This document shows positions 8,624 to 16,533 of a DNA stretch of 64,000 bases, one piece after another. The position numbers and the translations under genes were made by a program. Below the pieces are notes generated by a model that saw nothing but the letters and a program-made list of their open reading frames with translations, did no database searches and was not told the DNA's origin. Position 1 is the first letter of the stretch, and each line of letters opens with the position of its first letter. The DNA is from Caballeronia udeis (lineage in GTDB: Bacteria > Pseudomonadota > Gammaproteobacteria > Burkholderiales > Burkholderiaceae): assembly GCF_001544555.2 (NCBI RefSeq), contig NZ_FCOK02000004.1:124001-188000 (forward strand), written 5' to 3'.

Positions 8624-9376
8624 TTATCGTGCTGTATAACCGCCATCGACCGTGAACATGCCGCCGGTCGCAAACGAAGACTCGTCGCACGCCAGGAACA
8701 AGACCATCGTGGCGATCTCCTGCGGCGTGCCCATCCGGTTCACTGGCGCACGCGCTTTCAATCCGTGTACGAACGCGTCGGGATCAGGAACTTCCTTGAG
8801 CATCTTTTCGTAGTAGTTGGACCAGATCACGCCCGGCGCAATACTGTTGATTCGAATGTTCTTGTCCGCATGGTCGAGCGCCATCGAACGGGTGAGCGAG
8901 GCGACCCCACCCTTCGCTGCCACATAGGCCGCACGATCGGGAATGCCGCACACGGCGGCGGTCGACGAGATGTTGACTACCGCCCCCCCGCCCCGCTTTT
9001 CAATCTCCGGTATCCCATACTTGGAGCAGAGATAGACGCTTTTCAGATTCACGTCGATCACCTTGTCCCAGTCCTCTTCATCCGTGTTGACGACGCTGCC
9101 GCGAATACCGTAACCCGCATTGTTGACCAGGATGTCGAGTCCGCCAAATTCGGCTACGGTCGCGGCAATGAGGCGCTTGATCTGCGACGCAACCGTGACG
9201 TCCACACCTACTGCAAGCGCGTTTTCACCCAGCCCGCGCGCGACCTTCTCAGCTTGCTCGAGGTTGTTGTCCGCGACCACCACCCTTGCGCCTTCCTTGA
9301 CGAACAACGCTGCCGTGGCGGCTCCGATTCCGGCCGCCGCACCCGTCACGACAGCTACTTTTCCTTCGAGTCGCAT
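8624..9376 (-). CDS. SDR-family NAD(P)-dependent oxidoreductase
   Basis: 250 aa classical short-chain dehydrogenase. The Rossmann motif TGAAAGIGAATAALF (about residues 11-25), NNAGYG, the catalytic Ser in VNISSTAAVCG and the YVAAKGGV (YxxxK) motif are present, with the usual C-terminal FTVDGGYTA. An Asp (VADNN) at the end of strand beta-2 suggests NAD rather than NADP. Last gene of the LacI-associated operon. It probably oxidises or reduces a hydroxyl/keto intermediate of the pathway; the substrate is unknown. Confidence 0.93.
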   Translation of the reverse strand: MRLEGKVAVVTGAAAGIGAATAALFVKEGARVVVADNNLEQAEKVARGLGENALAVGVDVTVASQIKRLIAATVAEFGGLDILVNNAGYGIRGSVVNTDEEDWDKVIDVNLKSVYLCSKYGIPEIEKRGGGAVVNISSTAAVCGIPDRAAYVAAKGGVASLTRSMALDHADKNIRINSIAPGVIWSNYYEKMLKEVPDPDAFVHGLKARAPVNRMGTPQEIATMVLFLACDESSFATGGMFTVDGGYTAR

Positions 9377-9393
9377 CTTCTTTTCTCACAAGA

Positions 9394-10257
9394 TTAAATT
9401 GAATGTTCAAGACGGCGGATAACCGCATCCTCAATGCTCATTGCAGCAAGCCATGACGTTCGGGGGTTATCCGGCAATGGATTATTTTCGAGGCGAATCG
9501 ACAAGCGGCCAAACGCGCCGACCGCGTCGATTTCATGCACGTTCTTGTCGACGCCCGGGTCGGCCATCATGGTGACCGTCGTTCTCTCAAAGCCGATCCC
9601 AGCCAGCGCGATCGCCGCAGTGACGTTGGCGTTCTTCGGGAATAGCCTTGCCGACTCGCCGGCCGTGCCTTCGAAGATCACCGTGGGTTTGTCGATAGTA
9701 AGCATATCGAACTGTGCTTCTGCCGGAGAGCCCTGCCATGCACGAGGCGGTTTTCGTCCGGTGTAGCGGACTGAGTCGAGACCTCCCATGCGCGCCGCGT
9801 GCAATGCATCGATGCCCCCAATCGCGCCGGATACCAAGGTCAGCGTCGAACCGCCGAGTGTCATCGCGCGATTGATCTTCTCGAGCAGCGGCGCGGACGC
9901 CAGCGCGCCGAGCGAAACAAGGATGGTGTCGACTCCACGCTCAAGAAGCGGAATGACCGCCTCATCCACTGCCGCGTGGCCCGCGCACTCGACGCAAAGC
10001 GTCGGGTTCCATGAAACAAGAGAGGCGACGTCATGGAAAACCTCGATCCCGATTGATTGCATGTTGAGAGAGCCCGCCTCATGAGCGGGAACGAGACAGG
10101 CCAGTTGGCGAGCCCTGACGCCTCGTTCACGTAACGTGGCCAAAACGCGCTTTCCCATCGCACCCATACCGACGATCGCGATCCGTTCATCCAGGGCAAA
10201 ATTTGTGTCGCGATCCACGGGGACCGCCGAGTGTCCGCTGAGCTCCGGCATCGTCAT
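9394..10257 (-). CDS. L-aspartate dehydrogenase-like NAD(P)-dependent enzyme
   Basis: 287 aa, of the NadX/aspartate dehydrogenase family. The N-terminal dinucleotide motif IAIVGMGAMGKRV follows a ~28-residue extension. The C-terminal domain has the family blocks PKNANVTAAIALAGIG and DPGVDKNVHEID, containing the conserved His. In NadX this enzyme deaminates aspartate to iminoaspartate; here, in a LacI-controlled importer operon, it more likely oxidises or reduces another alpha-amino or imino acid (inference). It sits 4 bp after the alpha/beta hydrolase gene. Confidence 0.85.
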   Translation of the reverse strand: MTMPELSGHSAVPVDRDTNFALDERIAIVGMGAMGKRVLATLRERGVRARQLACLVPAHEAGSLNMQSIGIEVFHDVASLVSWNPTLCVECAGHAAVDEAVIPLLERGVDTILVSLGALASAPLLEKINRAMTLGGSTLTLVSGAIGGIDALHAARMGGLDSVRYTGRKPPRAWQGSPAEAQFDMLTIDKPTVIFEGTAGESARLFPKNANVTAAIALAGIGFERTTVTMMADPGVDKNVHEIDAVGAFGRLSIRLENNPLPDNPRTSWLAAMSIEDAVIRRLEHSI

Positions 10258-10260
10258 GAG

Positions 10261-11034
10261 TCATCTGTCCAGGAATGTGCCGATCCGCAATGCGAACGCT
10301 TGTGGATCGACCTGTGGGAAAAAATGACCGCCCTGAGCCTCGACGAGCGTCGCGTTCCGAATGCGTTGCGCGAGATCTTCCGAGTGATGGAACGGCACGA
10401 TGAAATCGTCGCGTGCACCCATGACCAGCGTTTCTTTGTCGATCACTGCCAGTTCGTCGGCGCGGTCATACCCAAGCAACATCTCGATTCGATTGATCAC
10501 TGTCTGCTTGTCAAACTCATCGTCGCCGTCGAACTGCAGCGGCGACGACGCCACATTTTTTTCGTACCACTGAGCGTCATAACCGCCTAGCCGCGAGAAC
10601 GCCGAATAGGCGCGCGTACCCAGCTTCTCCAGCATCCGCCGCCGCAGATCAAAGAGATCCCTGAAGCGTCGGTCCGGCTTCACCCAGCCGCCGCTCAGAA
10701 CAAGCTTGCCGCACCGGCCCGGATGATCGAGCGCAAGCGTCTGTACCACCAGGCTGCCCGTGGAGTGCCCAATAAAATGCGCATGGATCACGCTTTCGGC
10801 GTCGAGCACGTCCAGAGCGGCTTGCGCGATCGCTGGTATGCGCTGGTCCGCGTCACTGACGCTACGCCCAACTCCCGGATGGTCGAAACAGATCACCTGA
10901 TAGCGGTCCGCCAGCAACGCGGCAACCGGGCGCCAGAAGGATGCGAGACCGCCAAGCCCGGAGATGCACACGAGGGCCTCGCCACTGCCGGCTGCTTCGT
11001 AGTGGATGCCTGAATTTGTACGGCCTTCGGTCAT
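10261..11034 (-). CDS. Alpha/beta-fold hydrolase
   Basis: 257 aa from the ATG at 11034, whose first bases overlap the cupin stop by 4 bp. Strand order and motifs of the family are visible: VCISGLGGLASFWRPV (oxyanion region), FDHPGVGRS, the nucleophile elbow GHSTGSLV, an Asp in GARDDFIVP and the catalytic His in QGGHFFPQVDP. It resembles RutD or 3-oxoadipate enol-lactonase in size and layout. Probable role: hydrolysis of a lactone, amide or carbamoyl intermediate in the pathway, but the bond is unknown. Confidence 0.88.
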   Translation of the reverse strand: MTEGRTNSGIHYEAAGSGEALVCISGLGGLASFWRPVAALLADRYQVICFDHPGVGRSVSDADQRIPAIAQAALDVLDAESVIHAHFIGHSTGSLVVQTLALDHPGRCGKLVLSGGWVKPDRRFRDLFDLRRRMLEKLGTRAYSAFSRLGGYDAQWYEKNVASSPLQFDGDDEFDKQTVINRIEMLLGYDRADELAVIDKETLVMGARDDFIVPFHHSEDLAQRIRNATLVEAQGGHFFPQVDPQAFALRIGTFLDR

Positions 11035-11582
11035 CCCGGCCTCTTGCTGCTCTGGCCAGGCTGGGTGAACACGGTTCGGGCCTCGATTTGTGCCGCGTCC
11101 GCCGGACGTGCAAAGGGTGCTGGAGCAGCTTCGCCCGGCGTGCGCGGCCGGCCGATCTCGCGAAAGAAGGTTTCGAGTCCCGCGGGCACGAAGAACCACA
11201 CCCAATGCAGATCGACATCGCCATCGTTGATGAACCTATGCTTGCGCAGTTTGCCGAGGAACAGCGTCACCCCAGGTTCGAGCCGATACTCCTTGCCGTC
11301 CAGTTCGGCCTTGCCCGCGCCGGAGATGAAGTGCAGCACCTCTTCGTTATCGGTGTGAGAGTGAAGGCGAACAACGCCGCCCGGCGGCAGGGTTTGCGTG
11401 CCAACCGCAAACTGACGGTCCATCGGCACCAGGTGCGGCCCGACATGGACCGACGCGTATCCGTTCGCCGGCTGCGGCTGCCAGTAACTTTCTTCCTTCC
11501 CGGGATGCACGTACAGATACCTGCCCGTGCCGGCGACCTCTGCGGGTGCCTCGTTATGACGTTCAATCAGGTCGTCGATCAT
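11031..11582 (-). CDS. Cupin-domain protein
   Basis: 183 aa. Start at 11582 has an ideal site (GGAGATTGAG before ATG); a longer reading frame exists but lacks one. A single cupin barrel spans about residues 50-125: motif 1 is LPPGGVVRLHSHTDNEEVLHF (His-x-His and Glu metal ligands, quoted in two parts: PPGGVVRLHSHTDNEE, VLHF), motif 2 is LFLGKLRKHRFIN. A mostly polar C-terminal tail follows. Cupins in catabolic operons act as isomerases, dioxygenases or lyases; the sequence does not decide. Confidence 0.85.
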   Translation of the reverse strand: MIDDLIERHNEAPAEVAGTGRYLYVHPGKEESYWQPQPANGYASVHVGPHLVPMDRQFAVGTQTLPPGGVVRLHSHTDNEEVLHFISGAGKAELDGKEYRLEPGVTLFLGKLRKHRFINDGDVDLHWVWFFVPAGLETFFREIGRPRTPGEAAPAPFARPADAAQIEARTVFTQPGQSSKRPG

Positions 11583-11732
11583 CTCAATCTCCAGTTCAAA
11601 AATGAACACCGCGATACGGGAAACTCTTGCATGTCCCGCGATGGAAAACGTTTACGCGCATGCGCGTAAACGCGTCCCTCTGCGCAACCGGCACCCGCGA
11701 CGACGATCCCGGCTTGCGTTGCTTCAACGCCC

Positions 11733-12767
11733 CTAAGCCCTTTTCTTCCAGAGGTCGTTTAACGTGTAGCCCGTTGGAAAGGGATCCGATGAATCAAGCA
11801 CGTACTGATGAAATCCCGTGATCCACGCGCCGCCGGAAATAGCGGGGCGTATACCCGGCTTGCCACCCACCGTAAGCGTCTCGACGATCTCACCGGTAAA
11901 TTCAGAGCCGATGATCGATTTGTGGACGAACCGCTCGCCCGGCTCGATCAGGCCACGTGCATGAAGAACCGCCAGCCGGGCGCTGGTTCCCGTGCCACAC
12001 GGCGAACGATCGAGGCGGCCCGGCGAGACGATCACGCCGTTCCTTGACGAAAGGCCGTCCGGTCCGCGTTCGAGAGGCCCGGCGAACAAGGTCTGGTTGA
12101 TCGTATGGATCTGCGGATTCTCCGGATGCACCGCGGGAATCTGCACCGCCGCCGCTGCCTTGATCGCCTCGCCTGCTTCGACCATATCGGCGGCTTCATC
12201 CGGAACGATGGAAAAACCAAACGCCGCCGCGTTGACAAGCACGTAGATCATTCCGCCATAAGCAACATCCACCGTCAGCGTGCCAATACCCGGCACCTCC
12301 AGCGGAAGATCAAGTCCGAACACGAAACACGGCACATTGGCGAAGCGGACATTGAGGCACTTGCCGTCGCGGCACTCGGCCCGAACCTTTATCAGGCCGC
12401 CGGGCGCCTCCAGCGTCAGGTCGGTGTATGGCTCCTGCATGGGCAACATGCCCGTCTCCAGCAGCGCGGTTACCGTGCAGATCGTGTTGCTGCCCGACAT
12501 GGGCGGGTAATGCTCGGACTCCATGATCACGAATCCCGCGTCCGCCTGGCGGTCGCAGGGCGGAAGCACGAGGTTGATACATTGAGTCACTGTCCCTCTC
12601 GGCTCCTGCAGCAAGAATTTGCGCAGATCGTCAGCCTGTGTTTCCAGATATCGCATCTTCTCGAACATCGTTTTCCCGGGGACGTCGAGAACGCCGCCGG
12701 TGATCACGTCGTTGCGCTCGCCGCCGGTGTGCATGCCCACAACACTCACCATTCGCTTCATTTTCAT
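11733..12767 (-). CDS. Proline racemase / hydroxyproline epimerase family protein (Ser/Cys type)
   Basis: 344 aa from 12767, where GGGAG stands eight bases upstream (the outer ATG at 12773 is too close to it). The family opening VVGMHTGGERNDV and the C-terminal DRSPCGTGTSA motif are intact. The first catalytic position is Ser (PPMSGSNT, about residue 91) instead of the usual Cys, while the second (about 254) is Cys. Members with Cys/Cys are racemases or epimerases, and Cys/Thr members are 3-hydroxyproline dehydratases; Ser/Cys is a minority type. Next to an amino-acid importer, it probably epimerises an imported imino or amino acid. Exact substrate unknown. Confidence 0.88.
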   Translation of the reverse strand: MKMKRMVSVVGMHTGGERNDVITGGVLDVPGKTMFEKMRYLETQADDLRKFLLQEPRGTVTQCINLVLPPCDRQADAGFVIMESEHYPPMSGSNTICTVTALLETGMLPMQEPYTDLTLEAPGGLIKVRAECRDGKCLNVRFANVPCFVFGLDLPLEVPGIGTLTVDVAYGGMIYVLVNAAAFGFSIVPDEAADMVEAGEAIKAAAAVQIPAVHPENPQIHTINQTLFAGPLERGPDGLSSRNGVIVSPGRLDRSPCGTGTSARLAVLHARGLIEPGERFVHKSIIGSEFTGEIVETLTVGGKPGIRPAISGGAWITGFHQYVLDSSDPFPTGYTLNDLWKKRA

Positions 12768-12794
12768 CTGCATCGCTCCCGAAACATTTAGCCA

Positions 12795-13454
12795 CTAGAA
12801 CCGCTGGAGTACCTTTCGTTCGATATGCCCGACGCATCGCGTCAGCGGATACGCGACCACGAAGTAAATGAGCGCCGTCGTCGTCAGGACTTCCACCGGC
12901 CGGGCGCTGGTGTTCGCAATGTTCTGGCCGACGAACATCAGGTCGGCCATGCCAAGCGCGGAGACCAGGGCGCTTTCCTTGAACAGGCTGACTATGTTCG
13001 AGAGCAAGGTGGGCATCGAACGGATAAAAGCGAGAGGCAGGACAACGTGCGTCACGCGTGTCATGCGGCTCAGTCCAAGCGCCACGCACGCGTCCAGTTC
13101 TTCCTTCTTGATGGTCATCAGCGCCCCGCGGAAGGTCTCGCACGTGATTGCGCCCATGTACAAGCTAAGCGCGGCAAACGATGCGACGCCTACGCTGATG
13201 TTTACATGAAGCAAAAGCGGCAGGCAGAAGAAGAACCAGAACAACTGGACCAGCAGCGGTGTCCCTCGAAACACTTCCACATAACCGATCGCTATTGCGC
13301 GAGCAAAGCCGGGGCCGTAGGTGCGTACGAGGCTCGTCGCGAATCCCGCGGCGATGCCGGCGATCGCGGACGCCAGGGTCAGCCTGACGGTAAGCGCGAG
13401 CCCGTCGAGCAATGGTTCGATATACCCCAGCAGGAACACGAAATTGAATTTCAT
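12795..13454 (-). CDS. Amino-acid ABC transporter permease (second subunit)
   Basis: 219 aa, HisM/GlnP-type inner-membrane permease with about five transmembrane segments. The EAA loop is readable near residues 120-150 (EELDACVALGLSRMTRVTHV, then VLPLAFIRSMPTL), and the start region holds LALTVRLTLASAIAGI. It follows the first permease by 6 bp and pairs with the ATPase and binding protein of the same operon to form a polar amino-acid importer. Confidence 0.93.
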   Translation of the reverse strand: MKFNFVFLLGYIEPLLDGLALTVRLTLASAIAGIAAGFATSLVRTYGPGFARAIAIGYVEVFRGTPLLVQLFWFFFCLPLLLHVNISVGVASFAALSLYMGAITCETFRGALMTIKKEELDACVALGLSRMTRVTHVVLPLAFIRSMPTLLSNIVSLFKESALVSALGMADLMFVGQNIANTSARPVEVLTTTALIYFVVAYPLTRCVGHIERKVLQRF

Positions 13455-13460
13455 GACTGG

Positions 13461-14135
13461 CTACGCCGCTGAATAGCCGAAGGACCGTTTGCGCTCGATC
13501 ACACGCAACGCCTGCGCAACGAGCACCGACACAACGAGGTACAAAATGCCGATCGTCGTGAAAACCTCCAATGGCCTATAGGTATCCGAAGCAATCTGCT
13601 TGCCTCGGTACATCAACTCCTGGATCGCCACCACCGAGAGCAGCGACGTCTGCTGCAACGCCGAGATGCCATTGGTGACAAGAACCGGCAGCGCCACGCG
13701 AAAAGCATGCGGAAGCACGATCAGCGTCGTGCGCTGAAAGGGCGAGAAGCCCAGTGCGACACCGGCGTCGTGCTGGTCGTGCGGAACCGATTGGATGCCG
13801 CCCCGGTACGCCTCGGCATTGAACGCTGTCAGGTTCAAAGAAATGGCGAGAATGCCCATTACCATGGGACTGAGAAACACGTTGAAGATTATCGGCACGC
13901 AGTAGAAGAACCAGACCACCTGGACCAGCGCCGGTGTGCAGCGGAAGAACTCAATGAACGCCGAGACCGGCAGGCGGACAAGCCGTGACTTGCTTTGAGT
14001 CAGCATCCCGACAGCAAAACCCGCTACCACGCCTATTGCATTCGCACATAACGCGATCACGAGCGTAACCGCCAGGCCGTGCCACAGAAGACCCAGTCCC
14101 GAGGAGATCCAGGAGAAATCCAGAGAATAGTTCAC
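13461..14135 (-). CDS. Amino-acid ABC transporter permease (first subunit)
   Basis: 224 aa, HisQ/GlnP-type permease. GTG start at 14135 with AGGAAAGAG just upstream. Typical features are LLWHGLAVTLVIALCANAIG, FFRCTPALVQVVWFFYCVP and the EAA loop DAGVALGFSPFQRTTLIVLP. It forms a heterodimer with the next gene product (inferred). Confidence 0.93.
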   Translation of the reverse strand: MNYSLDFSWISSGLGLLWHGLAVTLVIALCANAIGVVAGFAVGMLTQSKSRLVRLPVSAFIEFFRCTPALVQVVWFFYCVPIIFNVFLSPMVMGILAISLNLTAFNAEAYRGGIQSVPHDQHDAGVALGFSPFQRTTLIVLPHAFRVALPVLVTNGISALQQTSLLSVVAIQELMYRGKQIASDTYRPLEVFTTIGILYLVVSVLVAQALRVIERKRSFGYSAA

Positions 14136-14144
14136 GGCTCTTTC

Positions 14145-15026
14145 CTAGTTCACATGCAGGACGTTGTTCAGAAATTCCTGGGTCCTGGTGTGTTTTGGGT
14201 TCTTGAACATTTCGTCGGGCGTTCCTGACTCGACGACCACGCCGTCCGCGCAGAACACGATGCGGGACGCGACTTTCCTCGCAAACCACATGTCGTGCGT
14301 CACCATGACCATGGGCATTCCCTGCGAAGCCAGCTCGAGGATGACAGTCTCGACCTCCGCAACCAGTTCGGGATCCAGCGCGGATGTGACCTCGTCGAAC
14401 AGCATGAGCCGGGGGTCCAGCATCAAGGCGCGTGCGATCGCAACGCGTTGCTTTTGGCCGCCTGAGAGCTGTGCGGGATAGGCGCGCGTTTTAGTTGCCA
14501 GTCCGAAACGATCCAGAAGTGACGTCGCCCTTCGTTCCGCCTCGGCCCGCGGTTCGCCTTTCACCTTGCAGGGCGCGAGCGTCAGGTTGCGCAAGACGTC
14601 CAGGTGAGCAAAGAGCGTGTAGTTCTGGAAGACCATCCCTATCTGCTTGCGGATGCCCAGGTCCATGCGTGTGCGCTGGTTTGCCTCGTCAAACGACAGA
14701 TAGGGGCTGCCATTGAACTCGACAGTGCCACCGTCGATAGTTTCAAGCCCCATCAGTACACGCAGCAACGTGCTCTTTCCCCCTCCGCTCGGTCCGATCA
14801 CCACCAGGCGATCATCGTGCTGCATATCCAGATCGAGACCCTTGAGGACCTTTACCGTAGGACCGTATTGCTTGGATAAGCCCTTGATGCTGACAAGTGG
14901 CTGCGTGCCCGCTTGCAAGGCCGGGCGGCCCGGCACATGCCCTTCCTGCCATCCTGCCGGGCGCGCATCGGCGTCATGTTTCATCAGCCGGCTCACTTTC
15001 ATGACCTGTTCCATGTCGTTGCTCAT
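14145..15026 (-). CDS. Amino-acid ABC transporter ATP-binding protein
   Basis: 293 aa, about 40 residues longer than typical GlnQ/HisP because of an N-terminal extension of roughly 45 residues ahead of the conserved LVSIKGLSKQYG. Walker A GPSGGGKST, signature LSGGQKQRVAIARAL and Walker B LMLFDEVTSALDPE are intact. A later in-frame ATG could be the true start. It powers the importer of the LacI-associated operon. Confidence 0.94.
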   Translation of the reverse strand: MSNDMEQVMKVSRLMKHDADARPAGWQEGHVPGRPALQAGTQPLVSIKGLSKQYGPTVKVLKGLDLDMQHDDRLVVIGPSGGGKSTLLRVLMGLETIDGGTVEFNGSPYLSFDEANQRTRMDLGIRKQIGMVFQNYTLFAHLDVLRNLTLAPCKVKGEPRAEAERRATSLLDRFGLATKTRAYPAQLSGGQKQRVAIARALMLDPRLMLFDEVTSALDPELVAEVETVILELASQGMPMVMVTHDMWFARKVASRIVFCADGVVVESGTPDEMFKNPKHTRTQEFLNNVLHVN

Positions 15027-15053
15027 TGTCTGGCTGTCTATGGAAAAAACCGG

Positions 15054-15944
15054 CTACTGTTTTACCGACTGCGCCGCCTGCTTCACGGCCGCTTCGACGC
15101 TGGATTTGACGAAGCCGCTCTTGGTTTGCTGCTGGATGAATTGATTCAGCTCGTTGAGGTCAGCGCTTGTGTAGCTCTTGTTCATTCCGAAGGCCACGTC
15201 CTGAAGATTGAAGGGCGGGTCCGGCCGGTAGATCTCCGCCCAGTCGGGATGGGCCGCCTGGAAGATCAGGTTGGCATCGGATTGGTCGGCAAGAAAATCG
15301 GCACGATGCGACATGAGCGCAAGGCGGGTGCTGTCGGCGTCGGGCAGACGAAGGATCTGCGCCTGCTTAAGCACCGGACTGATCGCCTTGTCGTCGGTCG
15401 TACCCTGCACGACGGCAACAATTAAATCGGGCTTGTCGATATCGGCGACCGACTTGATCTGTTTCGGCACCTTTACATCGGAATGGCTGTACACGAAGTT
15501 CGTATCGTTACGAACGACGGCCGTCGAGAAGTTGATCACCTGCTCCCTCACGGGCGTCCGATTGATCGCCATGGCCAGATCCCATTTGTCGGTCTGCAAC
15601 CCGGCAATCATGTTGTCCCAGGTCGTATCGACAAACTTCACCTTGACCTTCAGAACGTCCTCACCGAAGCGGCGGCACAGGTCGCTGAATGCACCCGTAT
15701 AACTACCAGTCTTCGCATCACGCACGACAAACGGAGGCGCCAGCGCAGCGCCGCAACGCAGTTCGCCCGCTTTGCGCACTGACTGGAAAGTCGTTGGATC
15801 AGCCGCGTGAGCGGGAACAACCAGGCTGCTCATGCCTGTAGTAAAACAAACCAGAGCCAGCACAGCCTTGAGCAGCGGGCGAAGCGTTTGGGCGGACGGA
15901 GCGCGGCGAGGGGCCGGTATAAGCGTGTTCTTCATGGTGGTCAT
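15054..15944 (-). CDS. Amino-acid ABC transporter substrate-binding protein
   Basis: 296 aa, family 3 solute-binding protein (SBP_bac_3). An Ala-rich signal peptide ends near AHAADP (about residue 48 from 15944); the n-region is long, so the ATG at 15935 is an equally good start. The mature part begins with the typical KAGELRCGAALAPPFVVRD and contains DLAMAINRTPVREQVINFS. First gene of the nine-gene operon; it defines the imported ligand, probably a polar or imino acid, but the specificity cannot be read by eye. Confidence 0.93.
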   Translation of the reverse strand: MTTMKNTLIPAPRRAPSAQTLRPLLKAVLALVCFTTGMSSLVVPAHAADPTTFQSVRKAGELRCGAALAPPFVVRDAKTGSYTGAFSDLCRRFGEDVLKVKVKFVDTTWDNMIAGLQTDKWDLAMAINRTPVREQVINFSTAVVRNDTNFVYSHSDVKVPKQIKSVADIDKPDLIVAVVQGTTDDKAISPVLKQAQILRLPDADSTRLALMSHRADFLADQSDANLIFQAAHPDWAEIYRPDPPFNLQDVAFGMNKSYTSADLNELNQFIQQQTKSGFVKSSVEAAVKQAAQSVKQ

Positions 15945-16054
15945 GGACTCCAAGGAATATGGACGAATTAACACTTCCCTTAACGCTCCGCGGGCTCAAG
16001 GCGACTTTCCGGACTTCGCTCACCCCTACCAATCAACTTTGCCTCAGTTGGGTG

Positions 16055-16066
16055 GTAATCGTTTAC
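16055..16066. promoter_or_regulatory. Candidate LacI-family operator 1 of the operon
   Basis: GTAATCGTTTAC is a near-perfect dyad (GTAA and TTAC arms) within TGGTAATCGTTTACGA, closely matching the sites at 7397-7409 and 16237-16250. It is about 110 bp before the binding-protein start. Confidence 0.65.
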
Positions 16067-16171
16067 GAGGATGATCGGAGCCAATCACCGTTGGGATGAC
16101 GACCGTCCTGTCGCCAGGAAACAGCTGATGTCTGAGCGCGTACAACCATGCTAGTAGAAAAAAATTAAAGC

Positions 16172-16183
16172 GTAAAGCTTTAC
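16172..16183. promoter_or_regulatory. Perfect 12-bp palindrome, possible further operator
   Basis: GTAAAGCTTTAC is a perfect inverted repeat with the same GTAA/TTAC arms and spacing as the site at 16055, but with AGCT instead of TCGT in the centre. It could be a variant operator or a site for another protein. Confidence 0.45.
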
Positions 16184-16236
16184 AAACTTGACCAGTCATT
16201 TTCACTAGGCTCAATGCCTATAAAGGTTCTATGAAT

Positions 16237-16250
16237 GGAAAACGATTACC
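16237..16250. promoter_or_regulatory. Candidate LacI-family operator 2 of the operon
   Basis: GGAAAACGATTACC read on the minus strand is GGTAATCGTTTTCC, whose 13-base core is identical to the site before lacI (7397-7409). Two sites about 180 bp apart would allow looping, a known LacI-family behaviour. Confidence 0.65.
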
Positions 16251-16459
16251 AATATTGGTTTGGCAGCAGTGTTAAACCGGCAGTCCGTCCATCCGTATGA
16301 CGGCCGGACGCGGGCGGTCCGGCCGGTGAGCGCGGCTTGATGAAAGGGGCGAGGATATTGAGCGAAGCAGAGGGCGATACGCGTGCGCGCCCTGGCCGCG
16401 CGCTGAGATCGACGGCCTGATGTGGCCTGTCCGGGGAGGACATGGTGTGACGGGAGATT

Positions 16460-16499
16460 GAGAGCTTCTGCAGGGCGGATATCGGCAGCAGAAGCTCTC
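16460..16499 (-). terminator. Hairpin downstream of glycogen phosphorylase
   Basis: Perfect 12-bp arms, GAGAGCTTCTGC (16460-16471) and its complement (16488-16499), around a 16-base loop, 35 bp beyond the glgP stop. No U-tract follows on the minus strand, so it may protect the mRNA end rather than terminate. Confidence 0.5.
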
Positions 16500-16533
16500 G
16501 GGGGTTACAGGTCGAGGCAAACTTGCAGCAGGC

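Larger units (their letters stand above)
15945..16533. other. Intergenic promoter region of the nine-gene operon
   Basis: About 590 bp with no credible gene. It carries three operator-like palindromes (separate entries at 16055, 16172 and 16237) in an AT-rich stretch around 16130-16260, and a hairpin at 16460-16499 beyond the end of glycogen phosphorylase. The segment 16270-16450 is GC-rich and shows nothing recognisable. Confidence 0.6.
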
